From the NCBI GenBank assembly GCA_034660015.1, contig JAYEII010000044.1:1-11982 (forward strand): 11,982 bases of DNA, read 5' to 3'. Shown piece after piece: positions 1 to 6,205 of this stretch. The notes beneath the pieces are model-generated. The model was not told the origin of the DNA and searched no databases. It was given only the letters and a program-made list of their open reading frames with translations. Position 1 is the stretch's first letter. Each line of letters begins with the position of its first letter. The position numbers and the translations under genes are program-made. This DNA is from QEXZ01 sp034660015. Lineage in GTDB: Archaea; Halobacteriota; Syntropharchaeia; Alkanophagales; Methanospirareceae.

Positions 1-1
1 G

Positions 2-145
2 GAAGAAGACGGTGCATCAGCCCTTGTGTGCGCACCTATCGTCAGTTCCACCGTTGAAAAGGTGGTGAATATCCCGGTGGTAACGATAAGACCGAGTTCG
101 AGTGTGGCAAGGGCGATTGAACTGGCAGCGAAGAAAGCAAGTTAA
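2..145 (+). CDS. C-terminal fragment of an unidentified protein
   Basis: An open frame enters from the left edge and stops at TAA 143-145, giving 47 residues. The fragment alternates hydrophobic strands and turns (ALVCAPIVSS, then IPVVTIRPSSS) and closes with an alanine-rich helix (ARAIELAAKKAS). A strand, then 'IPVVTIRPS', then a C-terminal helix loosely resembles the end of PrpR-N-like or other Rossmann-type ligand-binding domains, but too little is present to name a family. Codon use looks like that of rtcB downstream. It lies 164 bases upstream of rtcB, separated by a palindromic repeat with its own TATA-like box, so the two are probably separate transcripts. The reading frame is well supported; the function is unknown. 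Confidence 0.6.
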   Translation, partial: EEDGASALVCAPIVSSTVEKVVNIPVVTIRPSSSVARAIELAAKKAS

Positions 146-172
146 AATCGAGACATAAGGACAAAAAACAAA

Positions 173-252
173 TTATAGACACAGATTAACGCAGATTAAC
201 ACAGATAACTTAACAAATCCGTGTAAATCCGTGTAAATCTGTGTCTTAAATA
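173..252. repeat. Imperfect palindromic dispersed repeat (copy 1)
   Basis: The left arm (about 178-209) has three degenerate 'cacagattaa' units and the right arm (215-245) has three 'gtgtaaatcc/t' units. The arms are imperfect reverse complements, so the block could form a long hairpin or cruciform with a short loop. Related units occur at 1887-2030, 3346-3411 and 4954-4980. The 3' end runs straight into the TATA-bearing tail that precedes rtcB. Confidence 0.75.
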
Positions 253-265
253 GAGGGAAGTTATA

Positions 266-274
266 CTTTATATA
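266..274 (+). promoter_or_regulatory. TATA-like box upstream of rtcB
   Basis: The box is ctttatata. An archaeal transcript would be expected to start about 25 bases downstream, near 295, just upstream of the rtcB start at 310. That start has a GAGGTG Shine-Dalgarno at 294-299, which would lie at the very 5' end of the message. The box is embedded in a segment (242-278) repeated nearly base for base before the signal peptidase gene. Inferred from sequence and spacing only. Confidence 0.5.
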
Positions 275-309
275 CAATAAGAAAGAGAAAAGAGAGGTGT
301 GTTTCAGGA

Positions 310-1830
310 ATGAACAGGGACGTAGACATTCCAGTTAGGAAGATACGAGAAGACGTGTGGGAAGTGCCACAGTCGTATAAGGACTATATGAGAGTACCCG
401 CGAGGATATACGCTGCTGAAGCGCTATTAGATAAGATGAAAAGTGACCTCACGCTACAGCAAACAATCAACGTCGCTTCGCTTCCCGGGATAGAAAAATA
501 TTCGATGGTTATGCCCGATGGGCATCAGGGATATGGATTTCCAATAGGCGGCGTTGCGGCTACGGACTTTGAGGAAGGTGTCATATCACCTGGTGGAGTT
601 GGGTACGACATCAACTGTGGCGTAAGGCTCATCCGCACAAATCTGATGGAGAAGGACGTCAGACCTCATCTGCCCGAGATACTGGACACTTTATTCGAAT
701 ATGTTCCCGCAGGGCTTGGGCTGTCAGGGAAAGTGAGGTTGTCGTATAGCCAGTTAGACGAAGTACTGAAGGGCGGCACGGAGTGGTGCATCGAGAATGA
801 CTATGGCTGGGAAGAGGATATAGAGCGGACAGAAGAGGGCGGGAAATTAAAAGCTGCGAATCCTGAGAAGATAGACGAAAAATCAAAGAAGCGTGGCGCC
901 CCTCAATTAGGCACGCTCGGCTCAGGGAACCACTTTTTGGAACTGGGGGTAGTGGACGAAATCTTTGATGAGCGACTTGCGAAGGCGTATGGAATAGAAG
1001 AGAAGGGGCAGGTGACCGTTTTGATTCATACTGGCGGTAGAGGCTTTTCGCATGGCGTTTGCTCCTACTACTTGAGGAGTTTCGAACGAGAGATGAGCAA
1101 GGATGCAACACTATCGAAAATACTCAGTTTAGAGCGTGAATTAGCTTGCGCTTATTTGAGCAGCGACACGGGCATGGATTATTTTGAAGCGATGTGTTCG
1201 TGTGCGAATTATGCTTTTGCGAACAGGCAGATTGCAATGCACTGGGTAAGAAAAGTGTTTGAAGACGTGCTTCGAAGCTCAGCGGAGGATATGGAGATAA
1301 GGCTGGTGTATGACATTGCACACAACATAGCGAAAGAAGAAGAGCATGTGGTGGAAGGAAAGAGAAAGAAATTGTGCGTGCACAGGAAAGGAGCGACGAG
1401 AGCTTTCCCTGCGGGTGATGAGCGATTGCCCGCTGTTTATCGAAACATTGGTCAACCCGTACTTATTCCCGGTTCGATGGGCACACGCAGTTTTTTAGCT
1501 GTGGGTACCGAAACAGCAAAGCTCGAGACGTTTGGCAGTTGCGCTCACGGCTCGGGCAGGGAAATGAGCAGAACGGCAGCAATGAGGAAATACAGAGGAA
1601 TCGAAGTGAAAGAAGAATTAGCTAAGCGAAATATTGTGGTGAAAACACGAGAACGAAGGAAGAGAGACGTGAGGCGGAAAAGAGGCATTCCGTTCGATAA
1701 ATACGGTGAGTTGGCAGAGGAAGTATCAGCAGCATATAAAGACCCTGAGGTGGTGATTCGTAGTTGTGAAGTGTCGGGAATAGCGAAAAAAGTAGCTGCT
1801 TTTAGAGGCATTGGAGTGATAAAAGGATGA
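310..1830 (+). CDS. rtcB: RtcB, tRNA-splicing / RNA-repair ligase
   Basis: GTP- and Mn2+-dependent RNA ligase that joins 2',3'-cyclic-phosphate or 3'-phosphate ends to 5'-OH ends. In archaea it seals tRNA exons after intron excision. Family landmarks are in order over 506 residues: MPDGHQGYGFPIGG (68-81), GGVGYDINCGVR (95-106, metal ligands D100 and C103), GSGNHFLE (204-211, H208), HTGGRGFSHG (from H240), YDIAHN (H338), HRKGATRAFPAG (358-369), and CAHGSGR with H413, the expected guanylylated histidine. It ends in the usual GVIKG. No intein interrupts it. The start has GAGGTG ten bases upstream. One oddity is a very basic stretch at about 446-460 (RERRKRDVRRKRG), where the family usually goes directly to the 'EEAPEAYKD' segment. 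Archease, the usual cofactor protein, is not adjacent. It converges on the deacetylase gene. Confidence 0.97.
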   Translation: MNRDVDIPVRKIREDVWEVPQSYKDYMRVPARIYAAEALLDKMKSDLTLQQTINVASLPGIEKYSMVMPDGHQGYGFPIGGVAATDFEEGVISPGGVGYDINCGVRLIRTNLMEKDVRPHLPEILDTLFEYVPAGLGLSGKVRLSYSQLDEVLKGGTEWCIENDYGWEEDIERTEEGGKLKAANPEKIDEKSKKRGAPQLGTLGSGNHFLELGVVDEIFDERLAKAYGIEEKGQVTVLIHTGGRGFSHGVCSYYLRSFEREMSKDATLSKILSLERELACAYLSSDTGMDYFEAMCSCANYAFANRQIAMHWVRKVFEDVLRSSAEDMEIRLVYDIAHNIAKEEEHVVEGKRKKLCVHRKGATRAFPAGDERLPAVYRNIGQPVLIPGSMGTRSFLAVGTETAKLETFGSCAHGSGREMSRTAAMRKYRGIEVKEELAKRNIVVKTRERRKRDVRRKRGIPFDKYGELAEEVSAAYKDPEVVIRSCEVSGIAKKVAAFRGIGVIKG

Positions 1831-1846
1831 GTATATCTAAAACCTT

Positions 1847-2030
1847 AAAATTCACCGCAGAGCACACGGAGAACGCAGAGGCACAAGTTATAGACACAGA
1901 TTAACACTGACAAAACAAACTGCAAAGTGCAAAATTTGTGTAATCTATGCAATCTGTGGTTAAAATTAACAATGTTAAACTTAAATAAGTCCGTGCCGTG
2001 TAAATCAGTGTAAATCTGTGTCTTAAATAA
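1847..2030. repeat. Composite repeat block between rtcB and the deacetylase gene
   Basis: The 216-base convergent spacer is almost entirely repeats. At 1847-1870 lies a 24-base unit whose exact reverse complement occurs at 10338-10361, followed by a degenerate 'acgcagaggcac' extension. At 1887-1908 is a left-arm 'tatagacacagattaacac' unit like that at 175. At 1937-1969 are 'gtgtaatctatgcaatctgtgg' type units. At 1996-2025 is the right-arm series 'gtgtaaatcagtgtaaatc' ending in 'tgtgtcttaaata', as at 232-252. No gene was found here; a minus-strand open frame across it (1845-2045) is repeat-derived. Confidence 0.75.
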
Positions 2031-2046
2031 AAATACGTTATTCATT

Positions 2047-3102
2047 TTATATATCCCAGTATCTTCTTTGCACTTCTTTTACCTCTTCCACTCTTCTTCG
2101 CACTCGCTCACTTGCTCTTATTTCACTTTCTTTTACCCTTAACTCGCTCTCATCGGATAACAGCGAATTGAAAACCGATAAAGCGGATTCTGCAATGGCA
2201 TTCAGGTTATATCCGCCCTCTAAAGCCATTACAACTCGTCCGTTGCTATTCTTTTCCGCTATATCCTTTATCAAAGACGTAAACCGCCCAAAGCCACGAG
2301 ACGTCACGTTCATTGATGCCAACGGGTCGGCAGCATGTGCATCAAATCCGACGGATACGAGCACAAAATCAGGACTGAACTCCATAGCTATCGGCACTAA
2401 AATATCATTCAATGCATATAAGTAGCCGTCACCATCGGTACCTGCTGGCAGTGGGACATTAACGGTGAAACATTCCCCCTCCCCTTTACCCACTTCATCT
2501 ATCCATCCAGTGCCGGGATAATGAGGGTATTGATGTGTGGAGAAATACAAAACAGAAGGGTCTTCAAAAAACACCTCTTGTGTGCCATTCCCGTGATGCA
2601 CATCCCAGTCGGCAATCAAAACGCGGTTGATGCCATATTCCCTTTTTAAATGTTCCGCAGCAATCGCAATATTATTAAATATGCAGAATCCCATGCCTTT
2701 GTTCGGAGTGGCGTGATGTCCCGGGGGTCTTATCAGTGCAAAAATGTGCTTCAGGCTATTTGACTTGTCCATTACTTCGTCAACGGCTTTTGTTACGCCT
2801 CCTGCGGCAAGCATCGCAATTTCATAGGTATCTTCGCATAACGGCGTATCCGGGTCAAGTGCGCCCCCGCCCCGTCTGCATATCGCTTCTACTTCTTTTA
2901 TATATTCGGGAGCATGCACATACCGTAGTTGCTCTTTCGATGCCTTTGCCGGGACAATTCTTCGCAGCTTTTCCGCGATTCCCGTTTCTTCCAGTTTCCG
3001 TATTATGGCTCTCAGTCGTTCCGCCGTCTCAGGATGGACGCCCGTGTCATGCTTCAGGTAATCTTCGTGATAGACGAATCCCGTGGAAGTGGTGGTGTTC
3101 AT
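2047..3102 (-). CDS. Histone deacetylase / acetoin-utilisation family amidohydrolase
   Basis: Zn-dependent deacetylase of the arginase/deacetylase fold (351 aa). Visible catalytic motifs: RPPGHHA (125-131, the tandem histidines H129/H130), GMGFCIFNN (136-144), DWDVHHGNGT (165-174, zinc ligands D167 and H169), GFDAHAADP (252-260, zinc ligand D254) and EGGYN (295-299, Y298 transition-state tyrosine). All key residues are present, so it should be active. Substrate cannot be read from sequence: acetyl-lysine on chromatin proteins (histone, Alba), acetylpolyamines or another small amide are all possible. Residues 319-351 form a charged helical tail beyond the catalytic domain. The ATG at 3102 has no Shine-Dalgarno; tandem TATA-like boxes upstream suggest a leaderless or very short-leader message. 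It is convergent with rtcB and divergent from the signal peptidase gene. Confidence 0.93.
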   Translation of the reverse strand: MNTTTSTGFVYHEDYLKHDTGVHPETAERLRAIIRKLEETGIAEKLRRIVPAKASKEQLRYVHAPEYIKEVEAICRRGGGALDPDTPLCEDTYEIAMLAAGGVTKAVDEVMDKSNSLKHIFALIRPPGHHATPNKGMGFCIFNNIAIAAEHLKREYGINRVLIADWDVHHGNGTQEVFFEDPSVLYFSTHQYPHYPGTGWIDEVGKGEGECFTVNVPLPAGTDGDGYLYALNDILVPIAMEFSPDFVLVSVGFDAHAADPLASMNVTSRGFGRFTSLIKDIAEKNSNGRVVMALEGGYNLNAIAESALSVFNSLLSDESELRVKESEIRASERVRRRVEEVKEVQRRYWDI

Positions 3103-3104
3103 TT

Positions 3105-3309
3105 TATAGTCATTCCGAAAAGTATTTTAAAGAAAAGTATTTTAAAACCACAAGATTACACAACACTTTTTCTTTTTTACAAAAAGAAAACCTGTGCTAA
3201 AAGAAAAACAAATTATTATGTTCTTTTGGTAAAGCTTTTCTTTCTAAGAAAAGGTTTCTTGTGAAATCTCGTGGTTCATTATTTACTATTTATTATTGGA
3301 ATGACTATA
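3105..3309. repeat. AT-rich imperfect palindromic element in a divergent spacer
   Basis: This fills most of the 306-base gene-free gap between the deacetylase and signal peptidase genes. The ends are a perfect 12-base inverted repeat (tatagtcattcc 3105-3116; ggaatgactata 3298-3309). Inside, 'ccacaagattacac' (from 3149) is imperfectly complementary to 'gtgaaatctcgtgg' (to about 3274). The centre holds smaller hairpins (around 3168-3188 and 3235-3254). Nested inverted repeats suggest a non-coding MITE-like element or a strong cruciform. No coding potential beyond chance frames. Confidence 0.5.
3117..3146 (-). promoter_or_regulatory. Tandem 15-bp repeat with two TATA-like boxes (deacetylase promoter)
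   Basis: The unit gaaaagtattttaaa occurs twice head to tail with no mismatch (3117-3131 and 3132-3146). On the minus strand each unit reads TTTAAAATACTTTTC, a TATA-like box. The nearer box would place transcription start about 25 bases on, at about 3103, next to the deacetylase ATG (3102); the farther one at about 3118. Inference from spacing. Confidence 0.45.
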
Positions 3310-3345
3310 TTTTATTTTTCTGTAAATGTTTTTCTTTTTCTGAAA

Positions 3346-3411
3346 TAAATCTGCGTAAATCAGTGTAAATCAGTGTCTTAAATAGAAGGAAGTTATACTT
3401 TATATACAATG
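3346..3411 (+). repeat. Right-arm dispersed repeat with TATA tail (copy before signal peptidase)
   Basis: Units 'gcgtaaatcagtgtaaatcagtgtctt' are followed by a tail that matches 242-278, upstream of rtcB, with one mismatch over about 38 bases. It includes ctttatata at 3398-3406. The tail ends 'tacaatg', which contains the start codon of the signal peptidase frame. At copy 1 the same point reads 'tacaataag', so the two differ by a two-base gap. No matching left arm of this repeat lies nearby. Confidence 0.7.
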
Positions 3412-3921
3412 AAAGAAGCGTTGGTAGAAGCAGGTAAAAGCCTGGCCGAAGCATTAGTAATCGTAGCCATCATAATTTCGGTTGCGTACGCAGCTACGGG
3501 GACATGGCATGTGGGCTTCGCCGTCGAGTCCGGCAGCATGAAGCCAAATATGCAGGTAGGGGACCTGATTTTCGTGCAAGCACCTCATCGCACAAACATC
3601 ACAACATACGAAACAGGTGAAAAGCTCAATTATACATCGTTTGAAAAGTACGGCGATGTGATTATATATCGCCCGAATGGGTTCTCTTCTGCAACGCCAA
3701 TAATACATAGGGCGATGTACTGGGTAGAGAAAGGAGGAGAGATGCCCGATGGAAAACCAGCGCCTCATGCAGGCTACATAACTAAAGGAGATAATAACGC
3801 TGGTTTTGACCAGCCAATGCTTGGGGTTGAGCCTGTGAGACCCGAATGGGTTGTAGCAGTGGCGAGAGCAAGGATTCCTTACTTAGGCTATCCTTCGATT
3901 ATATTAAAGAAAGGTTTTTAA
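3409..3921 (+). CDS. Archaeal type I signal peptidase (Sec11/S26B)
   Basis: Membrane-bound serine protease that removes signal peptides from Sec-exported proteins outside the membrane. The 170 residues show an N-terminal transmembrane helix (about 12-30, ALVIVAIIISVAYAA), the nucleophile box ESGSMKP (S43), the conserved histidine in PIIHRA (H100), and TKGDNN (126-130, D128). The Ser-His-Asp set marks the archaeal/ER type rather than the bacterial Ser-Lys type. The C-terminus ends shortly after IPYLGYPSIIL, so a second membrane span is short or absent. The ATG used is created at the end of a dispersed repeat, has no close Shine-Dalgarno, and lies only a few bases after the TATA-like box. Either the box is not its promoter or translation starts later, for example at TTG 3421. 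It lies 44 bases upstream of the L10e gene. Confidence 0.9.
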   Translation: MKEALVEAGKSLAEALVIVAIIISVAYAATGTWHVGFAVESGSMKPNMQVGDLIFVQAPHRTNITTYETGEKLNYTSFEKYGDVIIYRPNGFSSATPIIHRAMYWVEKGGEMPDGKPAPHAGYITKGDNNAGFDQPMLGVEPVRPEWVVAVARARIPYLGYPSIILKKGF

Positions 3922-3965
3922 AAAAGTAGAACAAGATAAGCAAGGGAAGGAGAAGTGTTTGTAAC

Positions 3966-4493
3966 ATGGGAAAAAAACCAGCTCGTAAGTACACGAAAGT
4001 AACGGGACATGCGTATGTGCGGAAGAAGTATATGGGAGGAATCCCGGGAAGTAAGATAGCGCTTTTTGATATGGGCAACCTGAGCAGGGGCATGGATTTT
4101 CCTGTTGCTTTGTCTCTGGTTGCGAAAGAAGCATGTCAAATAAGGCATAACGCGTTAGAAGCAGCGAGGATTTTTGCTAACAGGTACCTGGTGAAGGAAG
4201 TGGGGCGGAACAATTTTTACTTGAAAATAAGGCCGTATCCGCATCACGTGCTGCGAGAGAACAAAATAGCTTCAGGTGCGGGTGCGGACAGGGTCTCAAG
4301 CGGGATGCGACACGCATTTGGAAAAGCCGTGAGCACTGCCGCACGGGTGAAGCCCGGGCAGAAGATATTAAGTGTGGGTATAGAGGCGCAAAATTTCGAC
4401 GATGCGAAGGAAGCTTTGAGAAGGGCAAGTTATAAGCTCCCTACTCCTTGTAGATTTATAATAGACAAAGGCGAGGAGTTACTGGGTGTGTAA
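3966..4493 (+). CDS. rpl10e: Large-subunit ribosomal protein L10e (uL16)
   Basis: Component of the 50S subunit, archaeal/eukaryotic equivalent of bacterial L16, placed near the peptidyl-transferase centre and the A-site tRNA elbow. The 175-residue length fits the family. Recognisable segments are the basic N-terminus MGKKPARKYTKVTGHAYVRK, 'YMGGIPGSKIALFDMGN', 'IRPYPHHVLREN', the loop 'ASGAGADRVSSGMRHAFGK' and the C-terminal 'CRFIIDKGEELL'. A GGGAAGGAG Shine-Dalgarno sits at 3944-3952, 13 bases before ATG. An A/T-rich TATA-like run (tttttaaaaaa, 3915-3925) at the end of the signal peptidase gene could supply a separate promoter; otherwise the two genes are co-transcribed. The next gene starts 14 bases downstream, so it probably shares this transcript. 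Confidence 0.96.
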   Translation: MGKKPARKYTKVTGHAYVRKKYMGGIPGSKIALFDMGNLSRGMDFPVALSLVAKEACQIRHNALEAARIFANRYLVKEVGRNNFYLKIRPYPHHVLRENKIASGAGADRVSSGMRHAFGKAVSTAARVKPGQKILSVGIEAQNFDDAKEALRRASYKLPTPCRFIIDKGEELLGV

Positions 4494-4507
4494 CTAATGG
4501 GATAAAT

Positions 4508-4921
4508 ATGAGTCAGAGTAGGAGTAGGAATGGAAGCGGAAGCGGGGTAACACATAGGGGTGTAATTCCAATTCATGACTCCATGGAGATACGGGAAGGG
4601 GATTCGTTGTTGGAAATAAACAAAAGAATTGAGATGATAGGTGAAAAAATAGACATGCTTAGTTCGGAGATTAGTGAGTTAAAAACTGCTTTTGAAGAAC
4701 TGTCGAGGCTAAAAGAATTTTTACCGCTTAATATCAGGGTTGTAGAAGTAAGAGAGACTACGGTAGAAGGGGCGAAGCGTGAGATTTTGGAATATTGTGA
4801 TAAACATAAAGGCGAAATTTTCTATCCTGACGATGTTGCAGATGAGCTTGGGCTTGATTTGAAAACCACTGTGGAAGCTACCGAAGAACTTATGAAGGAA
4901 GGGAAAGTGGAGGAGGGGTAA
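4508..4921 (+). CDS. Small coiled-coil / winged-helix protein, unknown function
   Basis: Not recognised as a named family. The 137 residues divide into a Ser/Arg/Gly-rich tail (1-15), a heptad-rich coiled coil (about 33-70, LLEINKRIEMIGEKIDMLSS...), a short linker, and a C-terminal helix-turn-helix/winged-helix-like region (about 87-137: EGAKREILEYCDKHKGEIFY, then DDVADELGLDLKTTVEATEEL, then KEGKVEE). This layout suits a DNA-binding oligomeric regulator, but that is inference. The assigned ATG lacks a clear Shine-Dalgarno; Met26 (4583) is an alternative start that would drop the low-complexity tail. It begins 14 bases after the L10e gene, so it is probably expressed with it. Confidence 0.75.
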   Translation: MSQSRSRNGSGSGVTHRGVIPIHDSMEIREGDSLLEINKRIEMIGEKIDMLSSEISELKTAFEELSRLKEFLPLNIRVVEVRETTVEGAKREILEYCDKHKGEIFYPDDVADELGLDLKTTVEATEELMKEGKVEEG

Positions 4922-4953
4922 TAATTAGAAAACCCTTTAGAAGAGTTTGAATA

Positions 4954-4980
4954 AAATCTGTGTAATCTGTGGTTTTAAAA
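4954..4980. repeat. Short dispersed repeat unit
   Basis: The segment aaatctgtgtaatctgtgg followed by ttttaaaa is close to the reverse complement of 3138-3158 (ttttaaaaccacaagattac...) and to units at 1937-1975. It occupies most of the 72-base spacer before the flavin-reductase-like gene and abuts that gene's Shine-Dalgarno. Confidence 0.55.
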
Positions 4981-4993
4981 AAGGAGATAAAAA

Positions 4994-5542
4994 ATGGAAC
5001 TAGAAAAAGAAGCATATCCGAAAGTAATCGTGCGACCCGTAGTGGTCGTTACGACAATATCGGAAAGAGGGATAGCAAATGCAGCGCCGTTCAGCCTTAA
5101 TTCGCCGATGAACTTTGAACCACCTCTGTACGGGTTCTCGTGCAATTCGGAACACGATACGTGGAAGAACATCCAAGCGAATGGTGAGTTTGTGGTGAAC
5201 GTGGCAGGGAAAGAGCTTGGTGCGTTAATGCACGTGCTGGAAGCGGATTATCCGTATGAGGATAACGAGATAGCACATGCGGGACTGACGGAAGAAAAGG
5301 CGAAGGCGGTGAAGCCTCCAAGGATAAAAGAAGCGATAGCATGGATAGAATGCAAACTGGAGAGATATACCGAATTGGATGGCCATATCTGGATAACGGG
5401 AAGCGTATTGGCAGTGGGAGTGAAAGACGAATTCTGGAAAGAACCGGGCGTGATGGATGTGGAGAAAGCGAAGCCGTTGTGCCACGTAGCGGGGGAGTTC
5501 TTTGCAGAGGATATGAAAGAGGCGAAGTATAAGAGGGCTTAA
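4994..5542 (+). CDS. Flavin reductase-like FMN-binding protein
   Basis: Member of the flavin-reductase-like family (FMN-binding split barrel), which binds FMN and typically transfers electrons from NAD(P)H or a protein partner. Diagnostic stretches are RPVVVVTTISERGIANAAPFS (14-34), NFEPPLYGFSCNSEHDTWKNI (40-60, the typical region contacting the flavin phosphate), GEFVVNV (64-70), and the C-terminal HIWITGSVLAVGV (131-143) with PLCHVAGEFF (161-170). At 182 residues it is a single domain with no rubredoxin or extra redox domain and no CxxC motif. Methanogens and relatives use similar proteins as flavoredoxin-like carriers, so a low-potential redox role is possible; the partner cannot be told. 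GGAG at 4983-4986 lies seven bases before ATG, a strong start. No neighbour suggests a pathway. Confidence 0.88.
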   Translation: MELEKEAYPKVIVRPVVVVTTISERGIANAAPFSLNSPMNFEPPLYGFSCNSEHDTWKNIQANGEFVVNVAGKELGALMHVLEADYPYEDNEIAHAGLTEEKAKAVKPPRIKEAIAWIECKLERYTELDGHIWITGSVLAVGVKDEFWKEPGVMDVEKAKPLCHVAGEFFAEDMKEAKYKRA

Positions 5543-5581
5543 TCAGGGGTGGAAAAAGAAGAAAAAATTAGGTGATGTAAA

Positions 5582-6205
5582 ATGTCAGAAGAAGAAAACA
5601 AATTTAAGGAGGATTTTAGGAAACTTGTGAAGGGCTTAATAGCACTTTGCCCAGCATACAATTCGGCGACGAGAATCCTGCGTGACACCAGAGAGAAATC
5701 GATAGCTCACGTCGGTAGCGCATATCCAGAAATCTTTGATGCAGAGATATTGCCTGTGTTAACTTCGGTCTTTGGCTTCTCCCCTAAACCCAAAGTGGAG
5801 ATAGAAGGTAGCAGTGTTGGATATGATTTGCTAACCCTCGGGGAGAGACTTGAGAAATTGTTAGATGACAAAGGGATAAGAGAAATTATCGGAAGAAGCA
5901 TAGGTGAAGAACCACCTAATCCTGCTAAAGACTATGTGGAGATAAGCGTGAAAGCGATTGCAAAAGATGACCAAACAGCTCTGAAATTATTGCGAATAGC
6001 AGCTGGAGAGACTTCTTATGTCTATTTCGATACCTTGATTTCAAAGGTGAAGGAGCAATTTGGTCTTGAATTAGACAAAGAAAAGCTCGTTGAGCACCTT
6101 ACAAAGTTGGATAGTTTAGGTCTTCTTTATGGATTCTGGGAGGATCGTATTCAGGTAAAGGAGCACTATAAACGCCATATAATTGACTTAGCTAAAATCG
6201 AGTAA
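5582..6205 (+). CDS. Cassette protein A: unknown, C-terminal winged-helix-like region
   Basis: Not recognised. The 207 residues contain an N-terminal helical region (1-65), a middle segment with acidic helices (about 82-110), and a C-terminal part (about 128-205) whose helix pattern and ending look like a winged helix: DDQTALKLLRIAAGETSYVY, then FDTLISKVKEQFGLELDKEKL, then HLTKLDSLGLLYGFWEDRIQV. The last part resembles the recognition helix and wing of archaeal regulators and of winged-helix modules next to ATPases. No signal peptide or membrane span. AGGTGAT at 5570-5576, matching the archaeal 16S tail, lies five bases before ATG and marks a strong start. Its stop overlaps the next start by one base (TAATG), implying translational coupling. 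First gene of a three-gene cassette with lower G+C than rtcB or argG. Confidence 0.8.
   Translation: MSEEENKFKEDFRKLVKGLIALCPAYNSATRILRDTREKSIAHVGSAYPEIFDAEILPVLTSVFGFSPKPKVEIEGSSVGYDLLTLGERLEKLLDDKGIREIIGRSIGEEPPNPAKDYVEISVKAIAKDDQTALKLLRIAAGETSYVYFDTLISKVKEQFGLELDKEKLVEHLTKLDSLGLLYGFWEDRIQVKEHYKRHIIDLAKIE

Noticed and set aside
173..252. Possible CRISPR array from the short regular units
   Set aside because: Units of about ten bases have no spacers between them, are degenerate and face each other as a palindrome; no cas gene is nearby.
659..1811. Minus-strand open frames inside rtcB
   Set aside because: They are opposite-strand shadows of a full-length, motif-complete RtcB; their translations are Ser/Leu/Pro-rich without recognisable domains.
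1845..2045. 66-codon minus-strand frame between rtcB and the deacetylase gene
   Set aside because: It is made of the dispersed repeat units and has no domain or ribosome site.
2929..3264. Plus-strand frames over the deacetylase start and the AT-rich spacer
   Set aside because: They overlap the 5' end of a clear minus-strand gene and continue into the palindromic spacer; translation is low complexity.
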